Assembly: GCA_028274465.1 (NCBI GenBank)
Contig: CM051457.1
Coordinates: forward strand, 114,265,982-114,329,981
Direction: 5' to 3'
From: Plantago ovata
Lineage: Eukaryota; Streptophyta; Magnoliopsida; Lamiales; Plantaginaceae
DNA: 64,000 nt
Both the position numbers and the translations under genes were made by a program. The notes under the pieces are model-generated. The model worked only from the letters and a program-made list of their open reading frames with translations. It made no database searches and had not been told where the DNA came from. Below are positions 10,419 through 20,690 of the stretch, piece after piece (positions within the stretch are counted from its first letter, which is position 1; every line of letters begins with the position of its first letter).

Positions 10419-12797
10419 TTTGTCTATAGGTACTTTAGAAGGTTTGAAACCTAAAAGACCAACTTCATCTAAGATTTCTAAGGCATATTTCCTCTGGCAC
10501 ATGTGTATTCCTCGAGGTGATCTTGAAATCTCAAGTCCTAGGAAATACTGAAGAGGCCCTAAGCTTCTTATTTTGAATTGAGTTCTGAGCAAATTCTTGA
10601 CATTGCTTAATTCTTCAGAACAAGTACTTCCTACTAATATGTCATCAACATACACAAGTAGTGAAGTGAAAGAAGTTTTAGTGATCTTGGTGAAGAGTGA
10701 GTACTCTGATTTAGATTGAGTAAATCCATTTTGAATAAGAACACTAGTAAATTTAGAGTTCCACTGCCTGGATGCCTGTTTCAAACCATAGAGTGATTTT
10801 TGTAACTTGCAAGCAAATTTAGGAGTGTGATGACGAGATTGTGAATAATTGTTTGGTGAATACTCCCCCTGAAACATGTATCCAGGCGGTAAATCCATGT
10901 AGATCGTTTCATCTAGATCTCCATGAAGAAAAGCATTTTGAGCATCGAGTTGTTCAAGATGCCAGTTGAACATAGCAGCTAAGGCTAAAAAAAGTTTGAC
11001 AGAAGTGAGCTTAGCTACCGGGCTAAATGTCTCGGTATAGTCTAAACCAAATTTTTGAGTATATCCCTTAGCTATGAGTCTAGATTTGTATTTGTTGAGG
11101 CTTCCATCTGAATTTAGCTTGGTTTTAAAAACATATTTGCACCCAATAGGCTTAATCCCGTTAGGAAGAGGGACTATCTGCCATGTGTTGTTTTGTTCGA
11201 GTGCCCTTAGCTCATCTTGGATAGCGGATTTCCAGTGTGGATAAGAAATAGCCTCTTCAAAAGTAGAAGGCTCAGTAATGGCAAGTAACGCAAGGGAGAA
11301 ACCTTGTTGATGTTCTGATAGATGTTTCAAAGAAACAAAATTACAAATAGGGTGAGCAGTGCTAGCATTATCGCTGCTAGTTTTATGAAATAGTTTGTAA
11401 GAAAAACCTTTGAGATTATTAGGTGTTGTGGAGATCCTAGTTGATCGCCTCGGGGCTGGTGGTGGCGTAGAAACTATTCTCTCTGGAGGAATACCTGATG
11501 AGTTTTCACAGGTAGTGTCAACAATAACGTCATGTTGTTCGGGATCCTGATGAGTTGTAGAGTCAGGTGATTGAAGTTCTGTTGTGATAAGGGAGTGATC
11601 AGTTCCAGGTGAAGATGGAATTGGTGTCTCATGGGGAAATGGATCAGCTTCATGATGTTCATTAGAGAACTCTGGAACTGTTGGAGGAAGGTCAGGAATA
11701 TGAATTCTGATAGGTGAAAAAGTTGCGTCCAGATGAGCTGGTTCATGTTTAAAGTATGGAAAAATAGATTCAGAGAATTTAATATCTCTGGATATGCAAA
11801 TTTTATGTGTGGTAAGGTTGTAAACCTTATAACCTTTAACATGAGAAGGGTAACCAATAAAAACACAAGCAACGGCTCTAGGATCAAATTTGGATCTGCC
11901 GTGTTGTATTGTAGAAACGTGACACAAACAACCAAAAACTCTAAGTTTGGTGTAATCTGGCGGTGTTCCAAAAAACAGTTCATAGGGACTTTTGTTGTGT
12001 AAATTAGGAGATGGCATCCGATTAATGATATGGGCTGCAGAAAGGACAGCCTCGCCCCAAAATTTGATGGGGGATTGAAATAAGAGTGAGCGTGCCACAT
12101 TTAACAAATGTTGATGCTTCCGTTCTACTACTCCATTGTGTTGGGGAGTGTAGACGCAAGACTTTTGATGTATTATGCCAAGGTTGCATAATTCGTCAAT
12201 AAACATGAACTCTGTACCATTATCGGTACGAATGATTTTGATTGGAGCATCATACTGAGTTTTAGCCATACGGATGAAGTTGATTAATGTTGTTTTTACT
12301 TCTGTTTTATGTTTGAGTAAGTGAATCCAAGTGATTTTGCTAAAGTCATCGACAATAGTGAGAAAAAAAAGATGTCCAAGCATTATAGGTTTGGAATGAG
12401 GTCCCCATACATCAACGTGGAGTAAATTGAATTTTCTAGTGCTAAAAGAAGTACTTGAAGTAAACGGAAGACGTTTTTGCTTAGATTTGAAACAAATAGT
12501 ACAATCAGTCATGGTATTAAATTTGATATCTGGAGACCGTATAAGTCTCATTCTATCTATTGAGGGATGGCCTAGTCTATAGTGCCATAAATCAAAGATC
12601 TGAGGTACATGAACATGATGAGTACTTGGTGTAGAACCTTCTGGTAAAGCATGAAATAATGGAGAAGTGCTTGGTGCAAGACCTTGATTGAAATGAGAAG
12701 TGCTTGGGATGATACCCTTATTGTAGCCAAAAGAACTGCTGAAACTAAGGAAATCCAGAATAAATAAGGATTTATATCTGTGAGCGAGCCCAATCAC
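10407..12797 (-). pseudogene. Copia element 1 integrase and reverse transcriptase
   Basis: An uninterrupted frame of 796 codons. In order it has the GAG-pre-integrase zinc region (LWHYRLGHPS then CTICFKSKQ, residues about 70-105), the integrase core (LLHVDVWGP; RTDNGTEF; HNGVVERKHQ, giving the D, D, E triad), a Ser/Pro-rich linker, and the RT (WKSAIQDELRAL, LDAQNAFLHGDL, LYGLKQASRQW, YVDDILVGS). No aspartic protease motif (D-S/T-G-A) occurs in this frame or in the gag frame. The frame begins at the gag overlap (12772-12797) without its own ATG, where the protease should sit. It stops at 10407 through a frameshift before RNase H. Confidence 0.93.
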
Positions 12798-13753
12798 CTT
12801 CTGTGAAGAAGTTTCCTGTGAGTTGGTTGTAGGTGGTGGCTGGATCCGCCGGTTCTTCAGTCACATGAGCCTTACCACTAGATGATGCATGATCATGTGC
12901 TTGGTCCAAATTCTTCATGAACTGCTGCATTTGGTTCTTGAGAGCAGAGTACTGGGAATTAGAATCTGCCATATGGTTGTTATTTGTGGAGGCTTGAGCA
13001 ACATGGTTTGCAGAGTGGGTAGGTCTTTTGGTGAATTTGAAGTTTGGTGGGAATCCAATGCGCCTATAACAATTTTCGTATGAGGGACCAGGTGTTTCAC
13101 AAAAGGTGCAGAGGGATTTGACTCTGTCTCGCTTTTTAGGCTGGACATGAAAAGCAGATGAATCATTTGGCTGGAGTGAGGTGTTGATTCTAGTCTGTTT
13201 CTGACGTTCCTCTTGTAAAACAAGGGAATAAGCACGGTCCACAGTGGGTACTGGACTTATCATAATGATATGGCCTCGTATGCCATCAAAAGTTTCATTA
13301 AGTCCCATTAAAAATTGAAAAACCTGATCCACCTGAATAGTGGTTGCATGATTTGCAAAAGTTAAACAAGTGCAAGAGCCACAAGAACAGTCTGGCAAGG
13401 GTTTGTAGTTTCTTAATGCTTCCCAGATGCCATTCAACTGTGTAAAGTAACTAGTGACAAACTGATTGCCTTGACTTAAAGAAGAAAACTCCAATTGGAG
13501 TTCAAAGATCCTGACATTATCAGGTTGTGAGTATCTAGTTTTAAGGCGTTCCCATGCCTCTTTGGCTGAGGTTCCATACATGATGGTGTTTGCAATTTCA
13601 TTTGAAACTGAATGAATAATCCAAGATAAGATCAAATTGTTGCATCTAACCCAAGGTAGATATAGAGGGCTACCAAAGTCAGGCGTAGCAATAGATCCAT
13701 CAAGGAATCCAAGTTTGTTTCTCACAGAAATAGACAAAGTGAATTCTGATACC
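12772..13753 (-). pseudogene. Copia element 1 gag, truncated at both ends
   Basis: The frame is open from 13878, but its first 45 or so codons read through a TRIM-like LTR and are not gag. The recognisable part starts near SVRNKLGFLDGSI and includes WIIHSVSNEIANTIMY, AKEAWERLKTRYSQ and LMGLNETFD of the UBN2-type gag. The zinc knuckle reads CTFCETPGPSYENC, with Pro where CCHC has His. The usual N-terminal part (before the NKLGF motif) is missing. The 3' end runs straight into the pre-integrase frame with no protease in between. Confidence 0.85.
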
Positions 13754-13754
13754 A

Positions 13755-13867
13755 TATTAGAATTGGGCGATCTTCCCCTTAAAAGGCCTTGTAAGGGGAG
13801 AAGGTTATCCAGTCTTATATGTTGAATTGAGGTCCTACTCTCAAGCAATGTGGGATGGGATTTAACA
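13755..13867 (-). repeat. TRIM-like LTR inside the Copia element 1 leader
   Basis: In sense (minus) orientation this 113-bp block opens TGTTAAATCCC, has CATTGCTTGAGAG and CCTTTTAAGGGG, and ends ATTCTAATA. It is followed at 13754-13745 by TGGTATCAGA, a perfect Met-tRNA primer site. It is preceded by GTGAGGGGGCG, a purine tract. These are the parts of a small LTR element in order, so the Copia leader appears to contain the internal region and 3' LTR of a TRIM. Confidence 0.55.
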
Positions 13868-13980
13868 CGCCCCCTCACGTGTAGCCCGGTATGAACATCG
13901 GGTCTACAACGTGGACAATGAATGCCGGAATATACATCGGCTCAAATCCAACACGGGTAAACAACCATCATCGACTTGGG

Positions 13981-13995
13981 CCTGCTCTGATACTA
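13981..13995 (-). other. Primer binding site of Copia element 1
   Basis: Next to the 5' LTR the minus strand reads TAGTATCAGAGCAGG. This is the initiator-Met tRNA complement with one change (TAG for TGG). Confidence 0.8.
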
Positions 13996-14391
13996 TATTA
14001 GAGAGTAATGCGGAAGAAATAATTGAATGAATGCTTGATTGAATTGAAAGTGAGAAAAAATGTACAGAGAATAGAGTACAATTACATAGGTATTTATAAG
14101 TTGGAAAAACTAGTTGAGTGTATCTATTTAGCTAAAACTAATCTATACTAACGATGGGCTACTAATACGCACCTGAGAGTCCTACGCCTAACAACTACCA
14201 GAAGATATACATGTACAGATAAATCAGAATCCAAATACTGAGAATATTCCTTCCAACGCTTCATCAATTGCTTGATGCGTTCTAAACCGTTCTTCTAGAA
14301 GTTCTTGTCGTTCCTCTGGATGTCTGAATCGTTCTTCCAGTTCCTTCACTGGTTCCTCATTGTTAATGTGATTTACTTGCTTATTTTGACA
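13996..14391 (-). repeat. Copia element 1, 5' LTR
   Basis: 396 bp, pair of 9296-9691. On its outer side it is followed by the target copy AAACC. Confidence 0.95.
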
Positions 14392-14396
14392 AAACC

Positions 14397-15049
14397 CTCT
14401 AATGTTTTTTCTCCCCTTCCATCATATATTTTTTCTTCGAACAACTAAAGTTTTATTAATTTAACAAGATTAACAAATTACCAGAAGAGTATAAACTTCA
14501 TTAAAAAATAGCACGGATATCGATTGGGAGAAGGGTGATAGTTTTGTTTTCAGCATTATAGTAAAACGTCTCGGAGCGATAACTGACATATTGAATGTGT
14601 TGGTTGGGGAAGAAAGTAATGGTTGAAACTGAAAGAAACTTAATTAATTGTTGCAGTGGCTAATGTGATAGAATCGTAATGTTGGATATTTACGGGGTAA
14701 CAAAAAAAGGCAATAATGTTATATATGTTGGACACGATAACTGACAGATCGAATGTGTTCGTTGGGGAAGAAACAATAGTTGTAATAAACTTAATTGTTG
14801 GAGTGGCCGGTGTGCTAGAATCGTAATGTTGGATATTTTACTAGGTTAAAAACAAGAAAACAAAAAGGGGGAAAATTTCATATGGGTCCCCTCTTAGATT
14901 CACTTATTACATCTAAAGGATCATAAGTTCATCAATTACATTCAGGCTCCAACTAGATGCATTTTTAATTACATCAAGGTCCACAAATTTGACTTTCGGC
15001 GAACTAAAATGTGAAAAAGACAATTTACCCCCCTGGAAAATTTGATTAT
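14397..15049. repeat. Intergenic with a diverged 107-117 bp direct repeat
   Basis: 14578-14694 and 14735-14841 are diverged copies (GATAACTGACA, AATGTGTT, TTGGGGAAGAAA, AGAATCGTAATGTTGGATATTT). At 14428-14460 there is also TTTTTTCTTCG..TTTTATTAAT, which looks like the reverse of a LINE tail. No gene seen. Confidence 0.6.
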
Positions 15050-15262
15050 TCTCAGCTTTGCCAAAAAGAGTAGAGAATCAGCTTTTCAGGCGGTGAAGAA
15101 GAAGAAGAAGAAAGAAGATTGATTTCTCTGCAACATAAGAGATAGATAGATAGATAGTTAAGAAAAAAGAGATGGATGATGGTGCAATGATAAGAGAGAT
15201 GAAGAAGATAGACAATAGATTGATTGATTGATTACCCGCTGCAGTTCCGGCTTGGATTCCAT
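15050..15262 (-). pseudogene. Truncated second copy of the GSTZ 5' end
   Basis: Minus strand. The start context and first exon (ATG at 15262, then GAATCCAAGCCGGAACTGCAG) match GST exon 1 at 8510-8487. After a diverged intron, the acceptor TTGCAGAGAAATCAATCTTC and the Ser codons of exon 2 follow up to the LYS codons near 15070, then homology is lost. The upstream flank also matches that of the full gene. Exons 3-10 are absent, so no functional protein is possible. Confidence 0.88.
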
Positions 15263-15312
15263 GACTTTTAGGGAGACAGTTGTTGTGACAAAGTGAATAC
15301 AACCAACTAAAC

Positions 15313-15952
15313 TTTTCTCCAACGGTCTCTTTTTTTTTTTTTAGAAGTGAAATATATTAAGCATTATAAAAAGTCTTAAGATACAAACAAAATGGAAGGA
15401 ACTGAGTCCGAAATTAAAAATACAGATAACCAACTAGGTAGAATATCCCAAACAAAATGAAGAGAGTCTCTAACTTCTTGACTTCTTCCAAAAGTTCTTC
15501 TACAACCTTCCATTGCCAGATGATCCGCTACTTTGTTCATCTGTCTATACACAAAAGAAACTTGTACTCTTTTCCATTTCTTCAAGCATACTTGTTGCTT
15601 CTTCCAAAAGTACTTGGTGATGCATATGAACTTCTCTCTTCCTATCAAGACAAGAAATAAGATACTGAAAATCAGTTTGAATAACTCACTTTGTGATACC
15701 TAGTTGTGAGCACAATTTGATTCCAAGTTTTAAGGCAAAACATTCAGCTGTATTTATATCCATGTTGCCCAAGAAAGTGGTTGAAGCTCTAACAAAGTTC
15801 CCATCATGATTTCTGATTACCAAACCGGCTCCAACAGTGTTGGTTGCAGGACACACGCTTCCATCAATATTTAGACAATAGAAACCTTGTTGTGGAGGTT
15901 ACCAGTTAAGCAAGATTTGATTTTTATAAACAACATTTTCTCCAACAGTCTC
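15313..15952 (-). mobile_element. 5'-truncated LINE with 17-bp target duplication
   Basis: The minus strand carries an RNase H-like domain of plant L1 LINEs: CLNIDGSVCPATNTVGAGLV, IRNHDGNFVRA, INTAECFALKLGIKLC, then in another frame VYRQMNKVADHLAMEG. The run of T at 15330-15341 is its poly(A) tail. TTTTCTCCAACGGTCTC (15313-15329) and TTTTCTCCAACAGTCTC (15936-15952) form a target duplication with one mismatch. The insertion splits the upstream flank of the truncated GST copy. The frame is broken, so the copy is dead. Confidence 0.9.
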
Positions 15953-17535
15953 CAATTTCATTTATGTACTATCATCAAACCAAACAATAAACATTTTAAG
16001 GCAATATTTTTAAAATAAACATCAAAAATATAAAATAGAAACCAAGTGTGTTAATTGAAAGTGGTGTGGAGTCCGTAATCGAGTTTTGTGTTTGCTTTTA
16101 GGACCTGACCCACTCACATGTTTGATATTCCCCTTACGGTTTTGATTAATTAGAACTAAAGTGCCGACTCGTACCTTTTAAATCTTGACGACTAACAATG
16201 GGGTAATTAAAATTGAACTCCATCCATAAACACTTAAGTGGGTGATTAATTCGAACTTTCAACAACAAAAACATAATAAGGAACACTAGACATGAAAATA
16301 TATAAGGAATACGTATATGAAATATACTTATTGTCAATCGAACTAAAGTCCAACATTCGTGTCTGCACACAAGTTCCACTAGGCCGTTCTCAATTTTGGC
16401 CCAAGATTTACAACCCCCTACATGGACACGTAGAGGTTTCTTGATGAACGATCGTTGAGCACTCACCAAATAATATTTATATTTATGCCAAGCTAACTCT
16501 AATCACATAGAACTTACGTAATGGCAAGCTAACTCGAATATCGATCTCTAAGGATTTAACTAAGTTGTCCCTAATTTACTTCTACTTAATTCAATCAAAT
16601 GTAAATACGTTTGAATAGTTGTTGGAAACAATTGGTTGCAATAATAAACACTTAACAATAAACGCTAGAGATAAATACTACGAGATTCAAATATGATTAA
16701 AGCGGTTGATAGTAGGTTGTAGGCTTATTAGATATGGCTTCTTCATATGTTAGCAAGCGATAGACGTAGGTAGTCACACCGTTTGTAGACATGTATCATC
16801 AATAACATGCATAACGAAGCATAGAATATCATTGAAGGCGATTACGAGGCACTTTACTTAGAAACTTCAAGCATACATGGAGATACTCAAACACATACTA
16901 ATTTCCAGCATTACATACATGTAGTTTGGGCTATGTTTACGGTCGAAATTGACCTAGGATACTGTCACTATCCTAATTCGAAGGTTTTGGCGTGAGCAAA
17001 CCATAAACATAGATCATGCCATAAACATACACATACACATCCCTTTCAAAGCCTCTTGCTAACATAATCAAAATCCATGCTAATAACACCTACATCCTAC
17101 CATCAACACGTACCGATTAGCTACTCATAACGAATATAACAAAATGCATATTCATAATCATAACCATAACAATAGAAAACATCATAAAGCTGGAAAAGAA
17201 TAGAGATTGATACGAAAATACTCAATGTCACGGTTGAGCAATAGAAATTCAATGTTGAATCCAAGCAAAACAATGAAATCTAGCAACAATAGTCAATCCT
17301 ATGACGAAAATCGAAGGTTTGGAGGCTAAGAGATGCCTCCAAAGTGTATCTTCTCCCTAGGATTCGTGCTAGGCTGCAAACTAAAGTGAAAACCTAATTG
17401 GAATAAAGAAAAACGAGTTTAAATATAAAATTCAGAATCTGGAATCGCGTCGTGGCTGGGCGCCAACTGCAGGTGGTGGGGCGCCAACTCCCTTTGGCAG
17501 CCAACCAACTTCTGTAGAGGAATTTTGCCGAACTT
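15953..17535. other. Intergenic, no gene recognised
   Basis: AT-rich text without convincing coding frames. Around 17455-17510 there is GC-richer sequence with repeated GGCGCCAACT, similar in style to 34370-34500, which suggests decayed repeat DNA of unknown class. Confidence 0.5.
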
Positions 17536-17739
17536 TTATTGTTTCAAAGTGATCCAAACTCCCATAAAAGTCAGATTTTGTACTCCTGGAGCCTCAGGAA
17601 CCTTCGGTTACCCATGTCTCTATTCAACACTCCAGATCTCATTGGCACATCTGGATCCTTACATACAAATTTAAAGATGCATCCATATGGTCTGTACAAA
17701 AGAAGCAAGGGGACAACTATTGGTAGAATTATATTCTAA

Positions 17740-18080
17740 CTATTAGAGACTCCCTAATGATGAGACTGAACGAGGATCAACTGGAGGAGATTAATTGTAT
17801 GGATCGTAAACACATGTTGTCTTATCTCTATGATGTTTTCTAGCCTCCTGCTTCGATGTGTCCTTGGGCAGGCCTTATCTGGAACAAATTTGCAGCACCT
17901 TAAAGATTGCTTTTTCTCCTGGCTAGCTTGCTTGGACAGACTACCCACTAAAGAGAGGTCAAAGACTTGGGGGATAATTGATAATGACCTTTGCCCTTTT
18001 TGTCAAAGCTTCCCGGAATCTCTTGATCATATCCTTTGTTCTTGCTCAATAACTCAACAAATTTTGTCATGTTGATCTAT
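17740..18080 (+). mobile_element. LINE fragment, zf-RVT domain
   Basis: Plus-strand frames read LIWNKFAAP, then after a one-base shift FFSWLACLDRLPTKERSKTW and CPFCQSFPESLDHILCSCSI. This is the zinc-finger region that follows the reverse transcriptase in plant non-LTR elements. The reading frame is broken and upstream RT is absent. The following text to about 18430 may be its 3' end. Confidence 0.75.
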
Positions 18081-19516
18081 TTGCTTGTGTGGATATATAC
18101 AATGTCTCAATGAAATTTGCAGATTATAGGGAGGCTTTTGCGCAAGCTACAAGGCAGAAAGGTTGTGTTTTTCAAGTTAAGGATGCTCTTTTCTGTTCTA
18201 CAATTGCTGCTATCTGGAGCTTTGAAATGAGGTGGTATTTTCTGGTACTACCATAAACATTGGTCAGGTCTGTCATGGTATAGCACTTTCTTTCATGACA
18301 AGAATGATTTCTACTTGTAAATATGATGATAGGTTTACTAGGAGAGTGATTGATAATTTGAAAAGAATTTAGTTCTTTCCTTGTAATCTAGCAAGTTACT
18401 CTTATCTGTTTCGAGTGTTTTGATATTTTTTACAGGATAGAATTAGAAAAGACAAAGTGGAAAAAAGGTGTTGATATCTCTAATACTGGAAATTGACTGG
18501 GTCTGTTTAAATAGGTATGGTTTGTCTCTCTCTGCATTTACTGTACCATTAAACGCCCTGGAAGATATGTGAAACCGCGGGGAGTATATTGTGGCTACAC
18601 CTCTACTGAGTTGGATGCATGGTCATAATCCTAGATTATTGCCAAAGGGAACTAGTAGACCGGAGTTGACCCGCCTCATCAAATTTGGATCACAAAGTCC
18701 AAAAAGGGTTTGGAAATCTCAGGCTAGCCCACTATGCTTCAAGAGCTCTTTTAGATCAAGTGGATACTAGAGTCTATGGGCTTGTGCTGTTTGTTTCACT
18801 TCCTTTTAGCTATTCTGACTTTTAGGATCTCCTTGTTTGTACTGAAACTTTGCTACAAACTTGTAGCATTTGTACGATTGGGGTATGCCTCTCTTACATT
18901 TGTACAAAACAATTGGGCGTATTTTGCGCTACTTTCACCAAAGTGCTTCCGGAGACCCTGTGACACAAAACATACTAAAAGTAACTAATTCTAACTAAAA
19001 TATAAAGTAAAAGAACAACAAAAGATCTGAAAAGACTCTTGATGACGGGTACTAATTTATCGTCATCATTTCTCGAACATAGTTGTCACACAACTTTAAC
19101 ACAGGTGTTCAGAAGAACACTTAAAACTAGTGAAATTTCACTATTTCTCAATGCAAGACTAGTTTACTCGCACTGAGAATTGGTTTACTCACATATTGTT
19201 ACAAAACTTGTGCAACCCTTTGTGCAATGAACCAAGGAACATGAAAAAACCATGCGGTGTAACCCACCCTAATTAATAATACTCAAAGTACCCACTTTAA
19301 TTAACACTAATTTAACTAGTAATATTGGGTTTATAAATCAAATTCTTTTTAAGATAAAACCAAATTCTCCAATAATTTTCATTTATATTTAGAACAAAAA
19401 AAATTGTTGCCATTAAAAAAATAAAATATAATAAAATTAAAAAATTAAATAAAAAAATTAAACAATTAAATAAAAAAAAATAAAAGGAAAGGTTGAGAAC
19501 TAATAATTAGTGATTA
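18081..19516. other. Repeat-like DNA, no gene recognised
   Basis: No ORF resembles a known protein. TGATGACG (19040 region) and CGTCATCA a few bases later form a short inverted repeat. From 19370 to 19490 the sequence is almost only A and T. Confidence 0.5.
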
Positions 19517-19980
19517 CTAGAAATTGCGTTACACGCTATGCGTGTGAAGCGTAATGTTGTAAAACATTGTTGTTTTATTAAATAATATATTGAAATGAAT
19601 GGAGTAAATATATAATTTTCACATAATGACTTCAAACGTAACCAAAAAATAATTAATTGAGCAATTGAACTTAACATAAATGGTGTCCTATAAATGTATA
19701 TAGTTTTTGTAGTTACACAATGAATAATTTTGAATTGAACGATATTAGACGTACGAAAAGTATTCTTCCGATGACACATATGTAGCCTTAGGAACATTCA
19801 CCTTCGAAATCAGCAATGCAGCTTTCGCATGTTAAGTGGTGTTTTTCATCAGTTGAATATATTCTCATATGTGTTATTATATATTGTCATTTAAGAATAA
19901 TTTAAGGTCAAAATGATCATCCACAAAGTCAACAAAATCAAATGTTACATTTATTATTGGACGGAGGAAGTGTCTTTTTT
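19517..19980 (-). mobile_element. Non-autonomous repeat with Helitron-like 3' end (copy 1)
   Basis: On the minus strand the block ends with the hairpin ACACGC-ATA-GCGTGT (19545-19531), ten bases, then CTAG followed by T. This is the arrangement of a Helitron 3' terminus. The other end (near 19980) reads CTTCCTCCGTCCAATAATAAATG. A related copy in the opposite orientation lies at 39570-40030. It carries no coding sequence. Confidence 0.5.
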
Positions 19981-20403
19981 CATAATAACACATCATGAGT
20001 AGTTTTAAGTTAAGTATGGTAAAGATATTAGAAGATAATAAATAAAAAAGAAAAAAAAATTACGTCAAAATAAGATTCGAACCCAAAACCATAAAAAAAA
20101 ATACAAATAATAGAGAAAAATCACGCCAACAAGATTCGAACCCTACATCTTTTAATTAAATAATGACACATGTACGCACCAGATTGAAACTGAATAAGAT
20201 CAACGGTTTAAAATTGATTCGTAAGTCAATCAATTGGATAAATCAATCTTGTTATTATTGTAACAAGATTGACACTTTAGCCATTTGGGAAATAATCCCA
20301 TTTTAGCAGAAACAAATGTATCAATACAAAAGTTATGAAATATATTATTGTAAATAAATTCCTAGTCTTAAACTTTTTCATATACATTAAAAAAAGACCT
20401 TGT

Positions 20404-20690
20404 CCGACACAAATTTTTTTTTTTAGCCAAAGTTTTTTGTTTTTTATTACTAAATACAAAACGAAACGAGCATAAGAAATGCTCGAAACAAAACAAAAAC
20501 AACGAGAGCACGACTCCCTTACAACAGAAACAACTAGAGTAATGCTCTTGAAACGAACTAAAACTAGAAAACAACGAAAACGGACACGGACCACCCAAAC
20601 AAAGAAAACAACACGCCCTCCCAACTCAATCGTCATCTCAGCCTCCCATAACAACTCCACCTTAGCTTATAAACAGATCAGTCCACTCCA
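20404..20690 (-). mobile_element. LINE 3' end (5'-truncated)
   Basis: The T run at 20409-20419 is the poly(A) tail of a minus-strand LINE. Upstream in sense lie AGTAATAAAAAAC and the stem-loop CGAGCAT-TTCTT-ATGCTCG (20485-20467), shared in form with the other LINE tails here. The minus-strand ORF is low-complexity 3' UTR, not a gene. Confidence 0.6.

Larger units (their letters stand above)
9291..14396 (-). mobile_element. Ty1/Copia LTR retrotransposon with intact LTRs (element 1)
   Basis: The element reads on the minus strand. LTRs of 396 bp lie at 9296-9691 and 13996-14391, and a five-base target duplication AAACC lies at 9291-9295 and 14392-14396. The LTRs differ at four positions by eye (about 99% identical), so the insertion is recent. 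In sense orientation the LTR opens TGTCAAAATAAG and ends CTCTAATA, that is TG..TA rather than TG..CA. A purine tract abuts the 3' LTR and a Met-tRNA-type primer site abuts the 5' LTR. The order integrase, RT, RNase H marks Copia. The coding frames are damaged (see the gag and pol entries), so this copy cannot move on its own. Confidence 0.96.

Noticed and set aside
13741-13878. ATG at 13878 as start of Copia gag
   Set aside because: The first 45 or so codons lie in a TRIM-like LTR and do not resemble gag; the true frame joins later.
20277-20660. 127-codon minus-strand ORF with hydrophobic, Val/Phe-rich text
   Set aside because: It is LINE 3' UTR and poly(A) tail read as protein.
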